Shown: positions 49,297 to 63,097, counted from the stretch's first letter. The stretch is 64,000 nucleotides of DNA from Naematelia aurantialba (GCA_021527695.1 JAKFAO010000001.1:1178001-1242000), one strand, 5' to 3'. Notes: generated from the sequence alone by a model not told the origin. Made by a program: numbers and translations.

Positions 49297-49980
49297 ATGA
49301 CATCAAGCATAACAAGCGAAGCAACCAGAGCGAGCGTGACACCAAACGCAGCTGCGACTCGTTTTGAGCTGCCTGACACGGCCAGACCGCCACACGACAT
49401 CATGCTCCAGGTGTTACTCTCAAAGCTCGAGGCATCGAGGACGTTCGACTGGCACGAGCTCTCCATAAGACTCAGTGCAGGCGCCAAGGAGAGCCCAGTC
49501 AAGGTGCAGGAGAAGAAGGCGAAGAACACAGGCGGGAAAGGCAGCGGCAAGGTGAAGATGCCGAGTGATGCAACGGCGCAGTGGACCGGAACGGAACTGT
49601 ATGAGCTGTACCACTATGTAGGTCCGTGCTTCTTTGTGCTGAAGTATATGGTACCGAAGATAAATCCGCGAAAATGCTGATAGGCGCAGCAAATTCTCCC
49701 GGCGCTTCGTGCAGGCCGCCTGGTGTGGCTCGACAACCACGACTTGCCTTCCCCGTCTTCCTTTTCCCCGCCATCCCCGTCGACGGGTCCTCCAGCCACG
49801 CCTCGGAACGACACGGGACACACCCACTTCGCACACCCTCACAGCGAGCAAGCGGATGAAGGCAAAGCCAGGGAGCCAGACGACGACGACGACGGGACGG
49901 ACATGCCGCTGCTGGAGATGCCGGAGCTGAAGAGGCAGAAACCGAGTCGCCCGAGGGGCAAGGCGATGATTGCGCTATAA
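49297..49980 (+). CDS. Small Myb/SANT-like protein, hypothetical (partner of 47668-48839)
   Basis: Unrecognised 203-residue protein. Exons 49297-49617 and 49690-49980 join in phase to a TAA. The first exon gives an N-terminal helical part (MLQVLLSKLEASRTFDWHEL, IRLSAG), a Lys-rich linker (KVQEKKAKNTGGKGSGK) and WTGTELYELYHYQ, which continues into ILPALRAGRLVWLDN. The second half is disordered (Pro, Asp runs DDDDDG). The FDWHELS plus ILPALRAG layout resembles the DW...ILPALHAG layout of the neighbouring divergent gene, so they may be an old duplicate pair; sequence identity is otherwise low. Confidence 0.6.
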
Positions 49981-50155
49981 CCTAGTGCAAGCCGGAGAGG
50001 AGAAGGAGAGGAACGTCGTGAGATGTCTGTTGAGCCCGGGATCGAGGAAACCACACATGCAGACCCTGGGAAAGTCAGAAGTCGTGTGAATTGTGAGCTT
50101 ATGCGGAAGCGACACAAGCATCGTCGGTCAAGTCGGGAGACAAGACATGCATGTA
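49981..50155. other. Short convergent gap
   Basis: 175 bp between the Myb-like gene and the tubulin cofactor B stop; no gene seen. Confidence 0.45.
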
Positions 50156-51248
50156 TCATATCTCGTCATCATCGGCCAGCAGGTCCTCCTCTGGGTAGTC
50201 GCCAATCTTGACCTTGTCCGGCCGAACAAAGACTGCACGTAATGGCGAGCAGGTAAAATACCGCGTCCCCTCGACCCTGCGCATATCAGACTTCCTTTAA
50301 TTCATACAACCCTGAGGGCCACAGGCCAACTGCCGCAAGAAGATGAACACCACACGCGGAAGAAAGGGAGAACGCAGGACAACGGGAGAACGCAGGACAA
50401 CGGGAGAACGCAGGAGACCGGACCAGGACGACGGCACAGGACTCACGACCCATCACCCTTGCCGACTGGCTCATCAAGCTCAATGCCGAGCCATACCCCG
50501 CCTTTCCCAATTGCGGCCGCGCCGACGAACCGGACCGTCCCTCTCCGGGCGAACCCGCTCTCGGACGTCACCACCTCGCATCGCGCGCCTGGGACAAGGT
50601 CTGGTGGCGCCGTGGACGGTGGGGGTGGATGGGTGAGGTTGGTAGGTGTATCAGCAAAGCGGCCAAGTTTGTTGGCTTTCAGATGAGCGAGGACCGTATC
50701 TGCTTGCGTTAGTGTACACCCCGACGCAGTCTGGCGCAACAGCAAGTTGATATAGAGAATATCAAGCAAGTTGATTGGGGCGTCGTCATAGTCGAGGAAG
50801 AGCATCGTACCTGATCTGCTCGCATACTCCTCCTCGGTGAGCTCAAACTTTTCAACAGATGACAGGTCCGTGAACTCTCCCGGACGAGCATTCGGATCCA
50901 GGTCCTCTACCTACAATGAAAGTGTAAGCTGACCTGCAAGTAAGCGTCAACCAGCTCACTCTGATGCAGTTCCACTCGACCACCCCATACTCGTCCAACG
51001 TCCTCGTGTCATTGTCCAGCGTCGCCAGCGATTCTCCAGCATCGGGGTCGGCAGAGCGGTGCAGCCGGAGGGACTGGTACTGTGGCTGAATGCCAGTGAT
51101 GGGTGTGAGCTTGTCCTGCCGAGTATCAGCTCTGCTCAGCACGTAAACAAGATCACCCCACCTTGAGCTGAGCGACAGTCATGCCAGAGTCGAGGCGCCT
51201 CTCCGAGTACGTATCTGGCGAAGACACAAAGAGGCTGACGAGGACCAT
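50156..51248 (-). CDS. Tubulin-folding cofactor B (CAP-Gly)
   Basis: Binds alpha-tubulin after chaperonin release and passes it on with cofactor E (yeast Alf1). ATG 51248 (MVLVSLFVSSPDTYSERRLD). The N-terminal ubiquitin-like domain includes MTVAQLKDKLTPITGI and YGVVEWNCIRV. A helical linker follows (FTDLSSVEKFELTEEEYASRS, ANKLGRFA). The C-terminal CAP-Gly domain has CEVVTSESGFARRGTVRFVG, GVWLGIELDEPVGKGDGS and RYFTCSPLRAVFVRPDKVKIGDYPEEDLL, with a GKGDGS loop instead of the usual GKNDGS. It ends LADDDEI, close to the EEI/DEI C-terminus typical of cofactor B. Introns include a 17-bp GGGAGAACGCAGGACAA repeat. Head to head with the MAT2B-like gene. Confidence 0.93.
50366..50418. repeat. 17-bp tandem repeat in cofactor B intron
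   Basis: Three copies of GGGAGAACGCAGGACAAC with the last diverging. Confidence 0.8.
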
Positions 51249-51443
51249 GATGGCCTGTACTCTATGACCGTTCAGCTCTCTTGATATTTTTGATCAACGC
51301 GACCAACTGCTGCTACACGCTTTTGACGTCAGGGACACGCGACAACCGTGGGAAACTGCCATTGCCGGCGGCTCAGAGTCACTGGTGCGACTCGACACCC
51401 ATCTTGACATCTCTTCCAACAAGCACCACAGAGTAAGGTCAAC
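51249..51443. promoter_or_regulatory. Divergent promoter cofactor B / MAT2B-like
   Basis: 195 bp between divergent ATGs; compact shared promoter. No clear TATA. Confidence 0.4.
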
Positions 51444-53511
51444 ATGGTCAGCAAGCAAGTGGTCATTACCGGTACGGAGCTTGTCCTCACCCGTCGCTTC
51501 TCTCTAGCCCGAGCTAAATATTCACAGGCGCTAGCGGTCTTCTGGGCCGCGCCGTCGTGCAGAAGTTCCGAGAGGGTGGGGACAAGGGTGAGCACGACGA
51601 GAGTTGTCCAAGATGGCATCTCACGCAAGATCTAAGTCTCCGCTCTGGCCTGGTCCCGAGCAGACAAGGACGCTTCGTACACCAAGCTCGACCTGATGGA
51701 CACCGAATCGGTCGACAAGTTCTTCGCGGACCACCAGGTGGATGGTGAGCAGGATGTTGCGGCTTCGGAATTTCGAAACACTGACATTGTCGAAACACTG
51801 ACATTGTCTCCGCAGTTGTCGTACATTGTGAGCTGGTGTATTCACATGGGTGTTGCTCGAGCTGATGTCCCAGGCGCCGCGGAACGGCGACCAGACGTTG
51901 CGGAAGCAGTGAGTCGTGCCCGACAGTCTGGATAGCGCTGACTTTACAAGGACCCCGCCAAAGCTGCCAAGGTCAGTCCAGGTTTACTATCTCCTGCTGC
52001 CGCGGATATTCAAGGGCTTGGGACTGGGGTGTGCGCGTGCTGCAGTGTTTGGGTGCTAGGGTGTTTGGGTACTTGGGTGCTTGGGTGCTTGATTGCTTAG
52101 GTGCTTGATCCCGGCTCACGCAAGACAGATCAACTCGGCTGTACCGGCTCACTTGGCCGAGTTGTCAAGGAAGTACGGCTTTACGCTCATCTTCATTTCG
52201 ACAGATTACGTCTTCAACGGACGCAAGTGAGTCTCCATCGTCTCCAGTCTCCATCGTCTCCAGTCTCCATCGTCTCCAGTCTCCATCGTCTCCACCGTCC
52301 CTATCAAACACACCCCATCTCTGCCACATCAGACAATGCCTAGCCTTTACACCGCTTTCATTCAAACTAACCCCGCAGTCCGCCGTACGAGACCGACGCT
52401 GCACCAGACCCGCTGCAGGCGTACGGCCGACAGAAGCGTGACGGCGAGGTGGCGGTGCTGGAAGAACGCGCCAAAGGCGCCAAAGCGACCGTCCTGCGTG
52501 TGCCAGTCTTGTATGTCCCATCTTCCCAGCTCTGCGTCTTCCTCCCTCGCTTCCCATCTGTGTGGCGGTGGGGGGAGATGAATTCCCTGACTCTTGCTTC
52601 TCCCGTCCCGTTTTGTTGAGCCTTTTGCAGAGTTGTCTGACGACACGCAGGTACGGCAAGACCGAGTATAATGGCGAATCGGCAGTCAACCTGCTCCGCG
52701 ACGGTACGTCCATTCCCGTTCCCGAGCTGCGTCCACTCGGTGCTGGCATCTGCATTCCACGGTGTGGTAAACGAGACAAGCGGAGCTGACCTCGCCCAGT
52801 CGTAGAGGACCAGAGTGGCAAGCAGTACAAGATGGACGCGTACCAGAAACGATACCCCACCAACGTGCTCGATGTGGGCCGGGTGTTGTTTGATCTTGCT
52901 CGTGCGTCATATCTTGCTTTCTGTTCCTCGATCTGGATGTATTCATTCGGCTCTGTGGTTTATTTACCAGTCTCTAACATTGCTTCTTCCACTCTGTCTC
53001 TGATCGATTTTCTTCCACACTCTGATCCATCTTCTCTCCTCTTCAAGTACTTCTCCCCCTCTGGTCTGCCAGCTCCGTTCCGACCTCCACAAACGCGCGC
53101 CTCGACCTCGCTCCACCCCTCTTCTCCAGATATTGCCCAATCTCCATGAACACCCTACACACAACTTGAGAACCCCAGTGCACCACTGCCCCGCCCGCCT
53201 GACCGTCCACGAGAAACATGAGCTAACCCGCCGAAACCCCAGATATCGACAAACCCCTGCCGTCGATCCTGCACTACACGTCCCCCGCCCCCGCCGTGAC
53301 GAAATACGACATGTGCACCATCATCGCCAAACACCTCGGCCTCCCGATTGGGCACATCGTCCCCCAGACGGAGAAGCCCACGGGCCCAGGCACGACGGAG
53401 CGTCCCGAGGACTGCACGCTGAGTACCACGGCGCTGGCGGAGTTCGGCATTGATACCCGCGAAGACGAGGTGTTTGATCAGTGGTGGGCCAAGGAGGCGG
53501 GCACGGCATGA
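51444..53511 (+). CDS. RmlD/MAT2B-like NAD(P)-dependent reductase
   Basis: Extended short-chain dehydrogenase of the RmlD_sub_bind family, which includes dTDP-4-dehydrorhamnose reductase and the regulatory beta subunit of methionine adenosyltransferase; in fungi these are usually MAT2B-like. ATG 51444, first exon only 28 nt. Spliced blocks: VVITGASGLLGRAVVQKF (Gly-rich Rossmann loop), LDLMDTESVDKFF, AAERRPDVAE, FTLIFISTDYVFNGR, YGRQKRDGEVAV (Tyr-x3-Lys), VLRVPVLYGKTEYNGESAV, KRYPTNVLDVGRVLFDLA and a C-terminal substrate-side region DIDKPLPSILHYTS. Ends WWAKEAGTA. Catalytic Tyr and Lys are kept. Long introns hold repeats. Confidence 0.87.
52020..52107. repeat. GGGTGCTT simple repeat in intron
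   Basis: About ten imperfect GGGTGCTTG/GGGTGTTTG octamers in a MAT2B-like intron. Confidence 0.7.
52230..52296 (+). repeat. 16-bp tandem repeat (GTCTCCATCGTCTCCA)
   Basis: Four clear copies right after a GTGAGT donor in the MAT2B-like gene. Confidence 0.88.
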
Positions 53512-53903
53512 GTCCGAGTGCAAGTAGGCTCGAGGCTGTGTTGAGAGTCTGTGTGGAGAGTCCAAGAGTCCAGCGTAGTGAGAGTCCCGCGTGTTGAGAA
53601 TCCCGCGTGTTGAGAGTCCAGCGGTGATGTGGGAGTGACGGGCACGGAGAGGAGATGACGCAGGGACTGGAGCTGCATCGAGCTGGCTGGCTGTGGGGAG
53701 GCCACACTCTACAGGACTGAAGCAGAACGACAAGCATTGCCAAAAAGAGTCGCAGACCAGCCATCGGCTGCACGACGGTAGATATAGTATGCACCATGCA
53801 TCTCGATACAGCCCCGCCACGCAATACCACACACAACAGGCTGAACGGGCAAGGCGAGGCCGGCAGAGAGGAGAGTCCAGAGAGATGTCAACACAATCTG
53901 CGG
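53512..53903. other. Convergent intergenic region with GTGTTGAGAGTCC repeats
   Basis: The segment 53535-53630 has several copies of GTTGAGAGTCC/CGCGTGTTGAG with 16-18 bp spacing. No gene seen. Confidence 0.5.
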
Positions 53904-56900
53904 TCAGTCAGCAGCCGCTACCTGATGGCCCCATGGAGGTGAGGGTCGTGCAGGACGAGCAGGGTGATCAAGAAACATCGAAGAATGAGAACAACCGAAC
54001 AAAATGAAGAACTGGACTTTGTGGCCAATGAGACCAAATTGGCCAACGTGACCGATGGACCTTGTAAACAATATCGAGGCGTGAAGAGTGTGGACTATAT
54101 GAGGGGTGAAGATGTAAGGGCGTGAAGATGCAAGGACGTGAAGAACGCAAGCAGAACGGCTGTAACGGTCTCGAGACCTGAAACAGAAGACGCACAAGAC
54201 CTGAAGCCCAAAATCATCACAAACTTCCTTCCAATCTGCTCTCGGTTCGCCCACGTCCAGCCGCCTCCATACTTCCTGAATGATCCTGATGGCCGTCTCG
54301 ATATCAAAGCAGCACTGTGCCCTGGGGTCATCAGCTCGCACTCTCACTCGAATCCCACTCCTCCCACTCGACTCCCACGCTCACTCCCGCTCGACTCCCA
54401 CTCCCACTCCCATTCGACTCCCATTTCTGTCACTCGACTCCCACTGTCACTCTCATTCTCACTCCCGTAAGGGCCTTGGCAGAGCCCCTGAACTCACTTG
54501 AACCCCTCAAGCAGGGTCAACACCCACTCTCTCGCAGCTGGCTCCACGCAGCACCCCGCAATGATCGCAGGCCACGTAAGGCTGCGCCTTGTCAGCATTC
54601 TACTCGAGCACCCTCTTGTGCAGAGGTATTTGTGCAGCTCAAAGTGACAGTGTTCCGTGAAAGAAGCCGTAGAAGAGGAAAGTGTGGAACGGAAGGAGAC
54701 AGACGTACTCGATCGACATGCCCAGCACCGCGGTGGATTTCGTACAATGCGTGAGGACCTGTCCCGCCGCCTCTTGGACGCGCAAGTCGGTCCGTGGGTA
54801 CTTGAACACCCGTCGGAGGAGCAGGATCTGTTCCGGTCAGCCATGCAGCGAGGACAATGGTAGGAAGGACTGTGAACGGAGGAATAGGCTGGGTATCAAC
54901 ACTCAAGGTGCGGACTTTCGGGTGCAGACGGAGAGACGAGGGGGAGTATATGAGACCCGGCTTGCCTTCATCGCATATGCATAGGCACGATTCCCCACCT
55001 GCACACGCTCATGTTCCAGAGTACTGAGCTGCAGACTTTCGATCCAAGCGTCGACATCGCTATTGAGCAGCCGAGCTTCGGCCACAAGTGCGTCCGTCCC
55101 CATTGCTGACATTGGACTAATGATCGATTCGAGCAACGCGGATGCCGATGGCGGCAGGAGGGTATCTGCGACACCTCCGATGCCTGTCAATCTTGGGATG
55201 CCAGCGGACAGGAGCACGCCGTCAGTAGGACTGTCTGTCTCAGTTATAATGGCGGACGATCTTGAGACGCGCGAAAGCAAGCGGGCGATCCGCGAGAAGA
55301 GGTGCACCATGACTCGCGACACTGAACCGCGTCAGCTTTCCACACTGTAACTGCCGAGGCAGTGTCCCAAGACAAGGGAAGGAGCTTCGACGCACTGCCA
55401 AATTGCTTCTCGACAGAATGCTCCTCATACGTCGACCGACTTCCTTCAAACCTAAAGTACAGAATCAGGATTGCCTGCTCTTTCTCGCGATCATATTCCG
55501 TAGCTGCGTTGCCAATGATGACTCACCACCAATCCGCCCATCTGTCGCTGATCAAGGTCGGTTCCTGACCCGTCGTCAAGCATCCTTGTCATGTCAGTCA
55601 CGCCTCTCAGCATGCACGAGCGCTCCAAGGCTGGCTGACTCACCAAACGTCTCGTATATCGTCAAGATCTCCAGCATAAGCCTCGCAGGAGAGACCGTGA
55701 CTCCCTCAGCTAGCTGAGTGGGCTGGGACGCCTTGAGCATCTCGGCAGGGCCACCGCGGCTGGTGTCGTCAGTATTTGGCCACGGAATCTGACACGCGAC
55801 AGAGTCCACAAAGACAACGTCCAAGACAGCGACTTCCACGGCGACAAAATCCAAACAGACATGGTAGAGAACAGCAGAATTCAAGGCAACAGAATCAACG
55901 ACCTCGACTCACAAGGTGACCATCTCCTTTGCTAGCTTGAAATTGTCCAGCCAGCCCCCGCCGCCAAAAAAGATATCGATCGTCGCCAGTGCCGTTCCGG
56001 CGCCGAGGGCCGCGTCGCTCTTGGCCCCTCCGCCTTCCAGCACCGCTCGCTTCACCATCTCTTTGCCCGTGTCGCGAAGGTTCGAGGCGTACTGGAACAT
56101 GGCGGCTGTCTGTGGCGTGCTCATCCCCGAGCGGGCGAGGAGGAACGCCTGGTGGATCGCGCCAATGCCGAGGAGGGTCACGCGCAACGCGTCGGCCGAC
56201 GGATTCATCCCTGGTTGATTGATCAGCGATAACAGGGATGACGAGAGGACAGAGGGCAGCAGGACAGCAGGACTTACCTCGAGGCGAGTCGAGGGCGAGA
56301 GGGAGGTTTATAGCGAGCATCGGATTGAGCCCACTGGGGATCGCCATCATGAGATCGGCGGCATTGGCGCAATAATGCAGGATCAGGCTGCGTTCTTCCG
56401 CCGTGGGGAACCATGGTAACAAGACTGAGGTCGTTAGCACCACGTCCCATGGGAGTAGCTTGTTCAGGGCTGAACAGAGAAGAGGGAGGAGAGGAAGAAA
56501 GAGCCGCACAATTCGGTGTCGCCAGCATCGGTCCGCTCCCCATAGCGCCCCACCGCGCCATACCCGTAGCAGCATTCATGCTCCTACTCGCATCCTCCGC
56601 AACGTCCACAACCGTTGTGTCCGCAGACCCTGTGATATCCAGCGACGCTGTATCGTAATTGCCAATAAAGCTAGAATCCCAATTGACGTCGTCGGGCTGG
56701 ACGATGCCTCCTGTAGACTCGTACATCTGCGTTCCTAGTCTGAATGGATCGAGGAGGTCGCTGGTCCCGTCAGTCAATGACCCGAACAGGTGGGGAGAGG
56801 GAAAGGGAACGGGGGGGAGACTCACGAAGCGCCGTCCAGGAGGGTCGTGGTCGCGTCGGCAACTTCAGCAGCTCTGATCTTGCCTTTCTTTCTGTCCACT

Positions 56901-57999
56901 TTGACTTCAGTCACGCTCCTCGTCGACCCGGCCGAGGTGCTCCGCGACCTGCCCTGCCCGAACTGATCGATCGACCCCGGTCGACTGCCATCGGCACTGT
57001 CTTCATCCGGAAAGTGGCACTTGTCGTATAAGTTTCCGCTGACTCGGGACAACAAGGCTGGCTAGAGCTCACAATCTTCTTGGCAATTTTGCACCGCCTA
57101 CACATGGGTTTCTCTTCATCGCATTTGATCCGCCGGGCACGACACGAGAGACAGCCAGTCCGCGTGCGTTGGTATTTCTGCCGCCGCTTGACGCCGGCCC
57201 GACCAGACCGAGGGGCATCTTCGTACGTTGCCGAGGCGGGAGGCTGCGGTGCCAGCCCCGAAGGCCCACCGCCGCCAACAGCCTGTCCTAGCTGATGGGC
57301 TCGAGGCGGCACCGCCTGGTTGTGTTGGTGCTGGTGTTGGTGCTGGTGCTGGTGTTGGGGGTGGTGTTGGGGGTAGTGGTGGTGGTGGTGATGGTGGTGG
57401 TCGAGGTCGTTAGTGATGCGAGACGGAGAGCTGGATGACGTGCGTGTGGACGCATTGTATGCGGGCGACGCGTATGGGCTAGCATATGGACTGGCATGTT
57501 GCCCGCTGAAGAGAGAGCACGAGTCAGCTTGTGGCGCAGCGAACATGAGCGTTCTGGAGTTGTAGCGTAATCGTGGATCGTGGTATGCAGGATGACGGCG
57601 ACGGAACTCACTTGGCTCCAGCCATACCATATGCCTCGGGCTGATAGGCAGCCGCTCCGCCGTCTGTCCTCCCTCCAGCAGGAGGCAAGACCACGCCTCT
57701 GCCCCTCTGTCGCATGGCACCTCCCTGCCCATCATCTTCGGACACGTATTCAGCCGCTACCCCAGCTGCGGCGGCACCTCCGGCCGTAGGGGCTGGTGCT
57801 GCTCCGGCACCTCTGGCGGTAGGGGCTGGTGGTGCCCCAGCACCATGGTGCATGGTATTCTGCGTTGCGAGTCTTCGCAGGTCTGCCGAGCTGGATGCGT
57901 CGACAGGGCTGTCCTGCGAGTGCTGTTGTTGCTGGTGTGGTCGCGGCTGCTGCTGTTGTTGTTGCTGTTGTCGCTGCTGCTGCGGGTCGTAGCCGGACA
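53904..57999 (-). CDS. Zn2Cys6 transcription factor (Fungal_trans_2-like)
   Basis: Nuclear regulator with an N-terminal binuclear zinc cluster. ATG chosen at 57999 (MSGYDPQQQ), the first Met of the open frame. The N-terminal part is low complexity: poly-Gln, Ala/Pro repeats, His8 and HQ repeats. Then RRQKYQRTRTGCLSCRARRIKCDEEKPMCRRCKIAKKI, followed after an intron of about 53 nt by CHFPDED, which restores the sixth Cys with standard spacing. C-terminal parts (FQYASNLRDTGKEM, WFPTAEERSLILHYCANAADLMMAIP, PLALDSPRG, KASQPTQLAEGVTVSPARLMLEILTIYETFGE, HKYLCTRG, AGCCVEPAAREWVLTLL and IIQEVWRRLDVGEPRADWKEVCDDFGLQVL) follow PF11951-type factors. The stop is uncertain, placed at 53904-53906. Confidence 0.85.
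54345..54470 (+). repeat. CTCCCACTCGACTCCC repeats in TF intron
   Basis: Imperfect 12-16 bp pyrimidine-rich units (TCGACTCCCACT) within the intron separating the last two TF exons. Confidence 0.75.
57326..57405 (-). repeat. Histidine/glutamine codon repeat in TF
   Basis: CACCAACACCAACACCAG and CACCACCACCAC runs on the minus strand encode HQ repeats and an eight-His stretch in the N-terminal part of the transcription factor. Confidence 0.9.
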
Positions 58000-58466
58000 T
58001 TCCTTGGCGGCCAACCGACGATCCAGGCCGAGTCGTGAAGCCGAGTCGTGGTGTGGTCGTCGTATTGGCAGACGAAGGCCGTGGCGGGGCCGAGCACGGC
58101 GTGCGCGCGGTCGCACCCGACGTCGGCGGCGTCGGCGGTGTCGTTATCGCTGTATGTGTTCCCTGCGGCTGCTGCTGCTGACCGAGTTTGCCAACTGCGA
58201 GTAACGCTGGCAAGGGACGGCGATGCCTGTCTCTCCGCCTCTCGACCCCAGTCTGCGCTCGTCGCCTCTGCCTCGCGCCGCCTCGGGGGTCGGGCGGTGT
58301 CGACGGCGGACGGTGGGCCGGGGGAGTGTGTGTGGGGTGTGTGCAAGCTTCGAAAGGAAGGTCTTTGGGATTCGTTCTAGCGCTGGTTCGGAATACGTTC
58401 TGGACTCTTGGGTTCTCGACGCTGCGCCTTTGATGCGATACTCGAGTGTCGACTGGTGATTACTGC

Positions 58467-58503
58467 TGATGCTGCTGCTGCTGCTGCTGCTGCTGCGCTG
58501 CTG
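58467..58503 (+). repeat. (CTG)n triplet repeat
   Basis: About ten consecutive GCT/CTG triplets, equal to CAG on the TF strand, in its probable 5' leader. Confidence 0.88.
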
Positions 58504-59039
58504 CTGTTGAAGCAACCAGCGGTGATTTCTGATCCCAAGCAAAGACCGCCTCGCTCCGCCTGTCGTCCCAGTATGGTCCAGTCGACTCGCGCTCCGCCGT
58601 CACTCTTGCTCACGAGCACACCCAGCTGGGAAAAGGAAACGGCGCCGACAGCGACAAGGGCAAGAGGATGAGCAGGTGAGAAAGTCGGAAAGACCGGGCA
58701 CAAGCGGTTACTACTGGCCACGGAGGATAATTTTGTTGTTGGCGGGGTGTACGTAGTTTTTCCTTGGCTCGTCTCCCGCTGCTGCTCCCGCTGCTCTGTA
58801 GTCGTCGTCGTCGCAGTCGCAGTCGCCGTGCCGTCGCCACCACCACCGTCGTCGTCGTCGCTGTCACCTACAGACGATAGACGATGCAGAGTACAGCATG
58901 CATACAGAGAAGCAACGGGAACGTGATCGCAGGCCACGGCACCGTGGCTGACGCCTATCTCAGATGTCTGATGGCTTGGCTGTGTCTGTGATGTGTGCGA
59001 TTTTTGATGGGAGGTGTGCGGGTGCGATATCTGATGTGT

Positions 59040-59117
59040 GATGTGGGTTATGTGATGGGTGTGGTGTTATGGGTGTGGTGTGATGGGTGTGGTGTGATGG
59101 GTGTGGTGTGATGGGCG
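59040..59117 (+). repeat. TGATGGGTGTGGTG tandem repeat
   Basis: Four to five 14-15 bp copies in the gap between the TF and PP1 genes. Confidence 0.85.
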
Positions 59118-60018
59118 ATGTGATGTATCTGATGGTTCTGCATCTGATGTATCGAATATGATGCCTCATCTGCCGGCCACACAACAGCACAGACAACAGC
59201 TGACTACACTGACAGGATAGATGCACAGATAACAGGCAGCACACGAGCACGGGAGCGCAGTAGTTCAGGAGCTCAGGAGCTCAGGAGACAGGAGCACAGG
59301 AGCTCACGGGACACGAGCACACGAGCACACGAGACAGGAGCACATCGCACATCACAGACATAGACGTACATGCGACATTTGCCGCGTTCATTCAGATGCG
59401 CATTGAACAAAACGGCAAAGCGGACGGAAACGTAAAGAAACGGCGAGGCGAGATTGGCTCGGCAGCCAACGGGGTGCGGTGAAGCATGAGGCAAGGTGTA
59501 GGGACGACGTGGGTGTTTGGGATGAAGCGTAGAGGAATTGGGATGAAGCGTCGAGGAACTTCAGAGTCGATGGTACAGGGTGTGGTAGACGAGGGTTGAA
59601 AGGATTGAGGACGCCTCGAATTGCAAAGATACCAAGAGAGGGAGGGGACCGACACCCCGTCCATCCCACCATCGTGCCGCCACGCCCGCTCCAAACATCC
59701 AAACATCCACGTCCGCCTCCGCTGCTCGAGTCTGGTCCAGCTCTACTAACATCCCCTCAACATGCTGTTCTCCTCATCGTAAGGGTCATCATCCTCTCCC
59801 TTCCCCTCTTCCTCGCCATGATTCAGTCTCTCCTCATGCCTTCCCACTCTTCGGCTTGTTCTTTCGGGGCGGCGTCACGGCAGCTGGGGACGGACGAGGA
59901 TCAGCCAAACACTCCCCGGCAACGATGGGTCCTCTCCAAAATATACAACAAAGACAAAAGAAGGGCGATAGGGGTGAGGGAGATCGAAGGGAGATGACGA
60001 ACTCGAAAGGAAAGGTCA

Positions 60019-61496
<1,478 letters not shown>

Positions 61497-63097
61497 GATG
61501 GTTAGACGGAAGAAAGGTGGAGGAAGAGGGCTGTTGATACGGGACTGTCAAGGTTCGTGGCTAGTTCTGCGGTGGTGTCAGCTCCGCAGGCGCCGATGAG
61601 GGAACAATTCGATAGGGAGCAAAGCGGGTATCCCGCAGCTTGCTGCGTCCTAACGTTGCAGTGTGTTGGGACGCTCTATGGTCTTCCCAAATTTGCGCAA
61701 ATACGGCACCCGGATGCTGTCTAGAGGGTCCGAAAGGGTGCGGCGCAGGCTTGCAGAACAAGGTGGCTCACCGAATGCTGTCTATGCACGTTGACAGAGT
61801 AACAAGCCTTTCACTCTGCTGAAGACGGGCTACCAACACTCCGAATCGTGATAGGAGGTTTCTGGACGGTAGAACGGGATGCGGGGGCTGAGGGTTTCGA
61901 GAAGGGGCGGAGGGGATACGTCAGGAGAGATTGCACTGCGAGCGCCTGGAGGTGTGAGGCGCGATAGAGTACCGACGGACGGTGAGGAGGTTGAGAGAAT
62001 AGGGAGTGTATATATCAAACGTCTTGTAACTAGCAACACGAGCGTGTCCTGGTGGATAGGCGTCAGCCTCGCTCCGCATCTTTCATCCGATTGTGTGCCT
62101 CTCCCTTGCATCTCCTGCTCCACTCTCCATCCGTCGTTCGAGCCAGCATCCACTAAACAACAGCCCCAGCATCCTTCTCCTCAACCCAGAGTGAGAAGAA
62201 GCAAGCCCCATCCCAGGGAGAAACAGGATGGGAGAATCACGAATCACCAGCAGACTTACTTGGGACAAACGCGCACTCCGTCGTCGTCGACACGCTGTCG
62301 GCGATGCCTACTCAAGCAGGACGAGCTGGCTACCAAAGAGTGGCCAGACGCACGGATGAGCGGGCTAGCAGAGAGAGACAGGAGAGACGAGCCGTTTGCC
62401 TAGAAAAGCGCTGTGGAGTGTTGGTGATGTGTGATGTGAGCAGGTTGCAACAAACCACCCACTCCCCCCCCCCAGCGAGCGAGCGGCGCGCGCAGCATTC
62501 TGACGGCGCAAATCAATAATCCCGCATATTCCCGGGGCGCGGCGGATTCGTCCACGTCTCCACTTTAATGGGCCAGATTCTTGTGGTGCCTTCTGTCGTG
62601 TATGCATCGCATATGGGGGATTGTGAGTGAGCCAAGAACGAGCGGCAGGGAGCAGCAAGCGCTGCCAATAAGACATCTTGACAGGTCAGGTATGGGTCTT
62701 CCTTTCTGTCTTTTCCAGTGCCAAGATCATAGGACGATGCGGAAGGCCTCGTTCCAGGACAATGCTCTCGATGTATCTCAACTGACTCATTTTTTACTGC
62801 TGCATTCCGACATCCGAGATTTCCTTTAGTCTACCGTAACATGAAAGCCATAGCACCTCTCATTCCATCCACGCCTGACCTACTTCGATCCACTCGTCCT
62901 GACCTTGCCCGGAGCTTGCTCCACTATAGAGCAATTGCTTGCGCTGTACTGGCTACAGCGTGGCCTATTTCACCAAGACAGCCCTCCTTTAGCTCAGACG
63001 ACTGGATCCTCCGCTCCCTGTACGTGGGGTACCGAGTTGGTCGTCGTCAGTACGGGATGTTGTGCGCCGGGGACAGCAACGCCGACGGGCTGTGAAG
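61497..63097. other. Intergenic region upstream of PP1
   Basis: About 1.6 kb that I cannot connect to a protein family. A 174-codon plus-strand frame at 61879-62403 lacks recognisable domains. Includes a run of C at 62463-62472 and CCCGCATATTCCCGGGGCGCGG GC-rich sequence. Confidence 0.45.

Larger units (their letters stand above)
58000..60018. other. Long 5' region of the TF, repeat-rich
   Basis: About 2 kb between the TF start and the PP1 stop. It holds a CTG/CAG run (58467-58503), a GTC/CGT run (58801-58860), TGATGGGTGTGGTG repeats (59040-59115) and CAGGAGCTCAGG/CACGAGCACACG repeats (59260-59345). ORFs here are low-complexity. A long TF leader is likely; upstream TF exons are possible but not supported. 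Confidence 0.5.

Noticed and set aside
61879..62403. 174-codon plus-strand frame upstream of PP1
   Set aside because: No domain, odd composition and no conserved neighbour; treated as chance.
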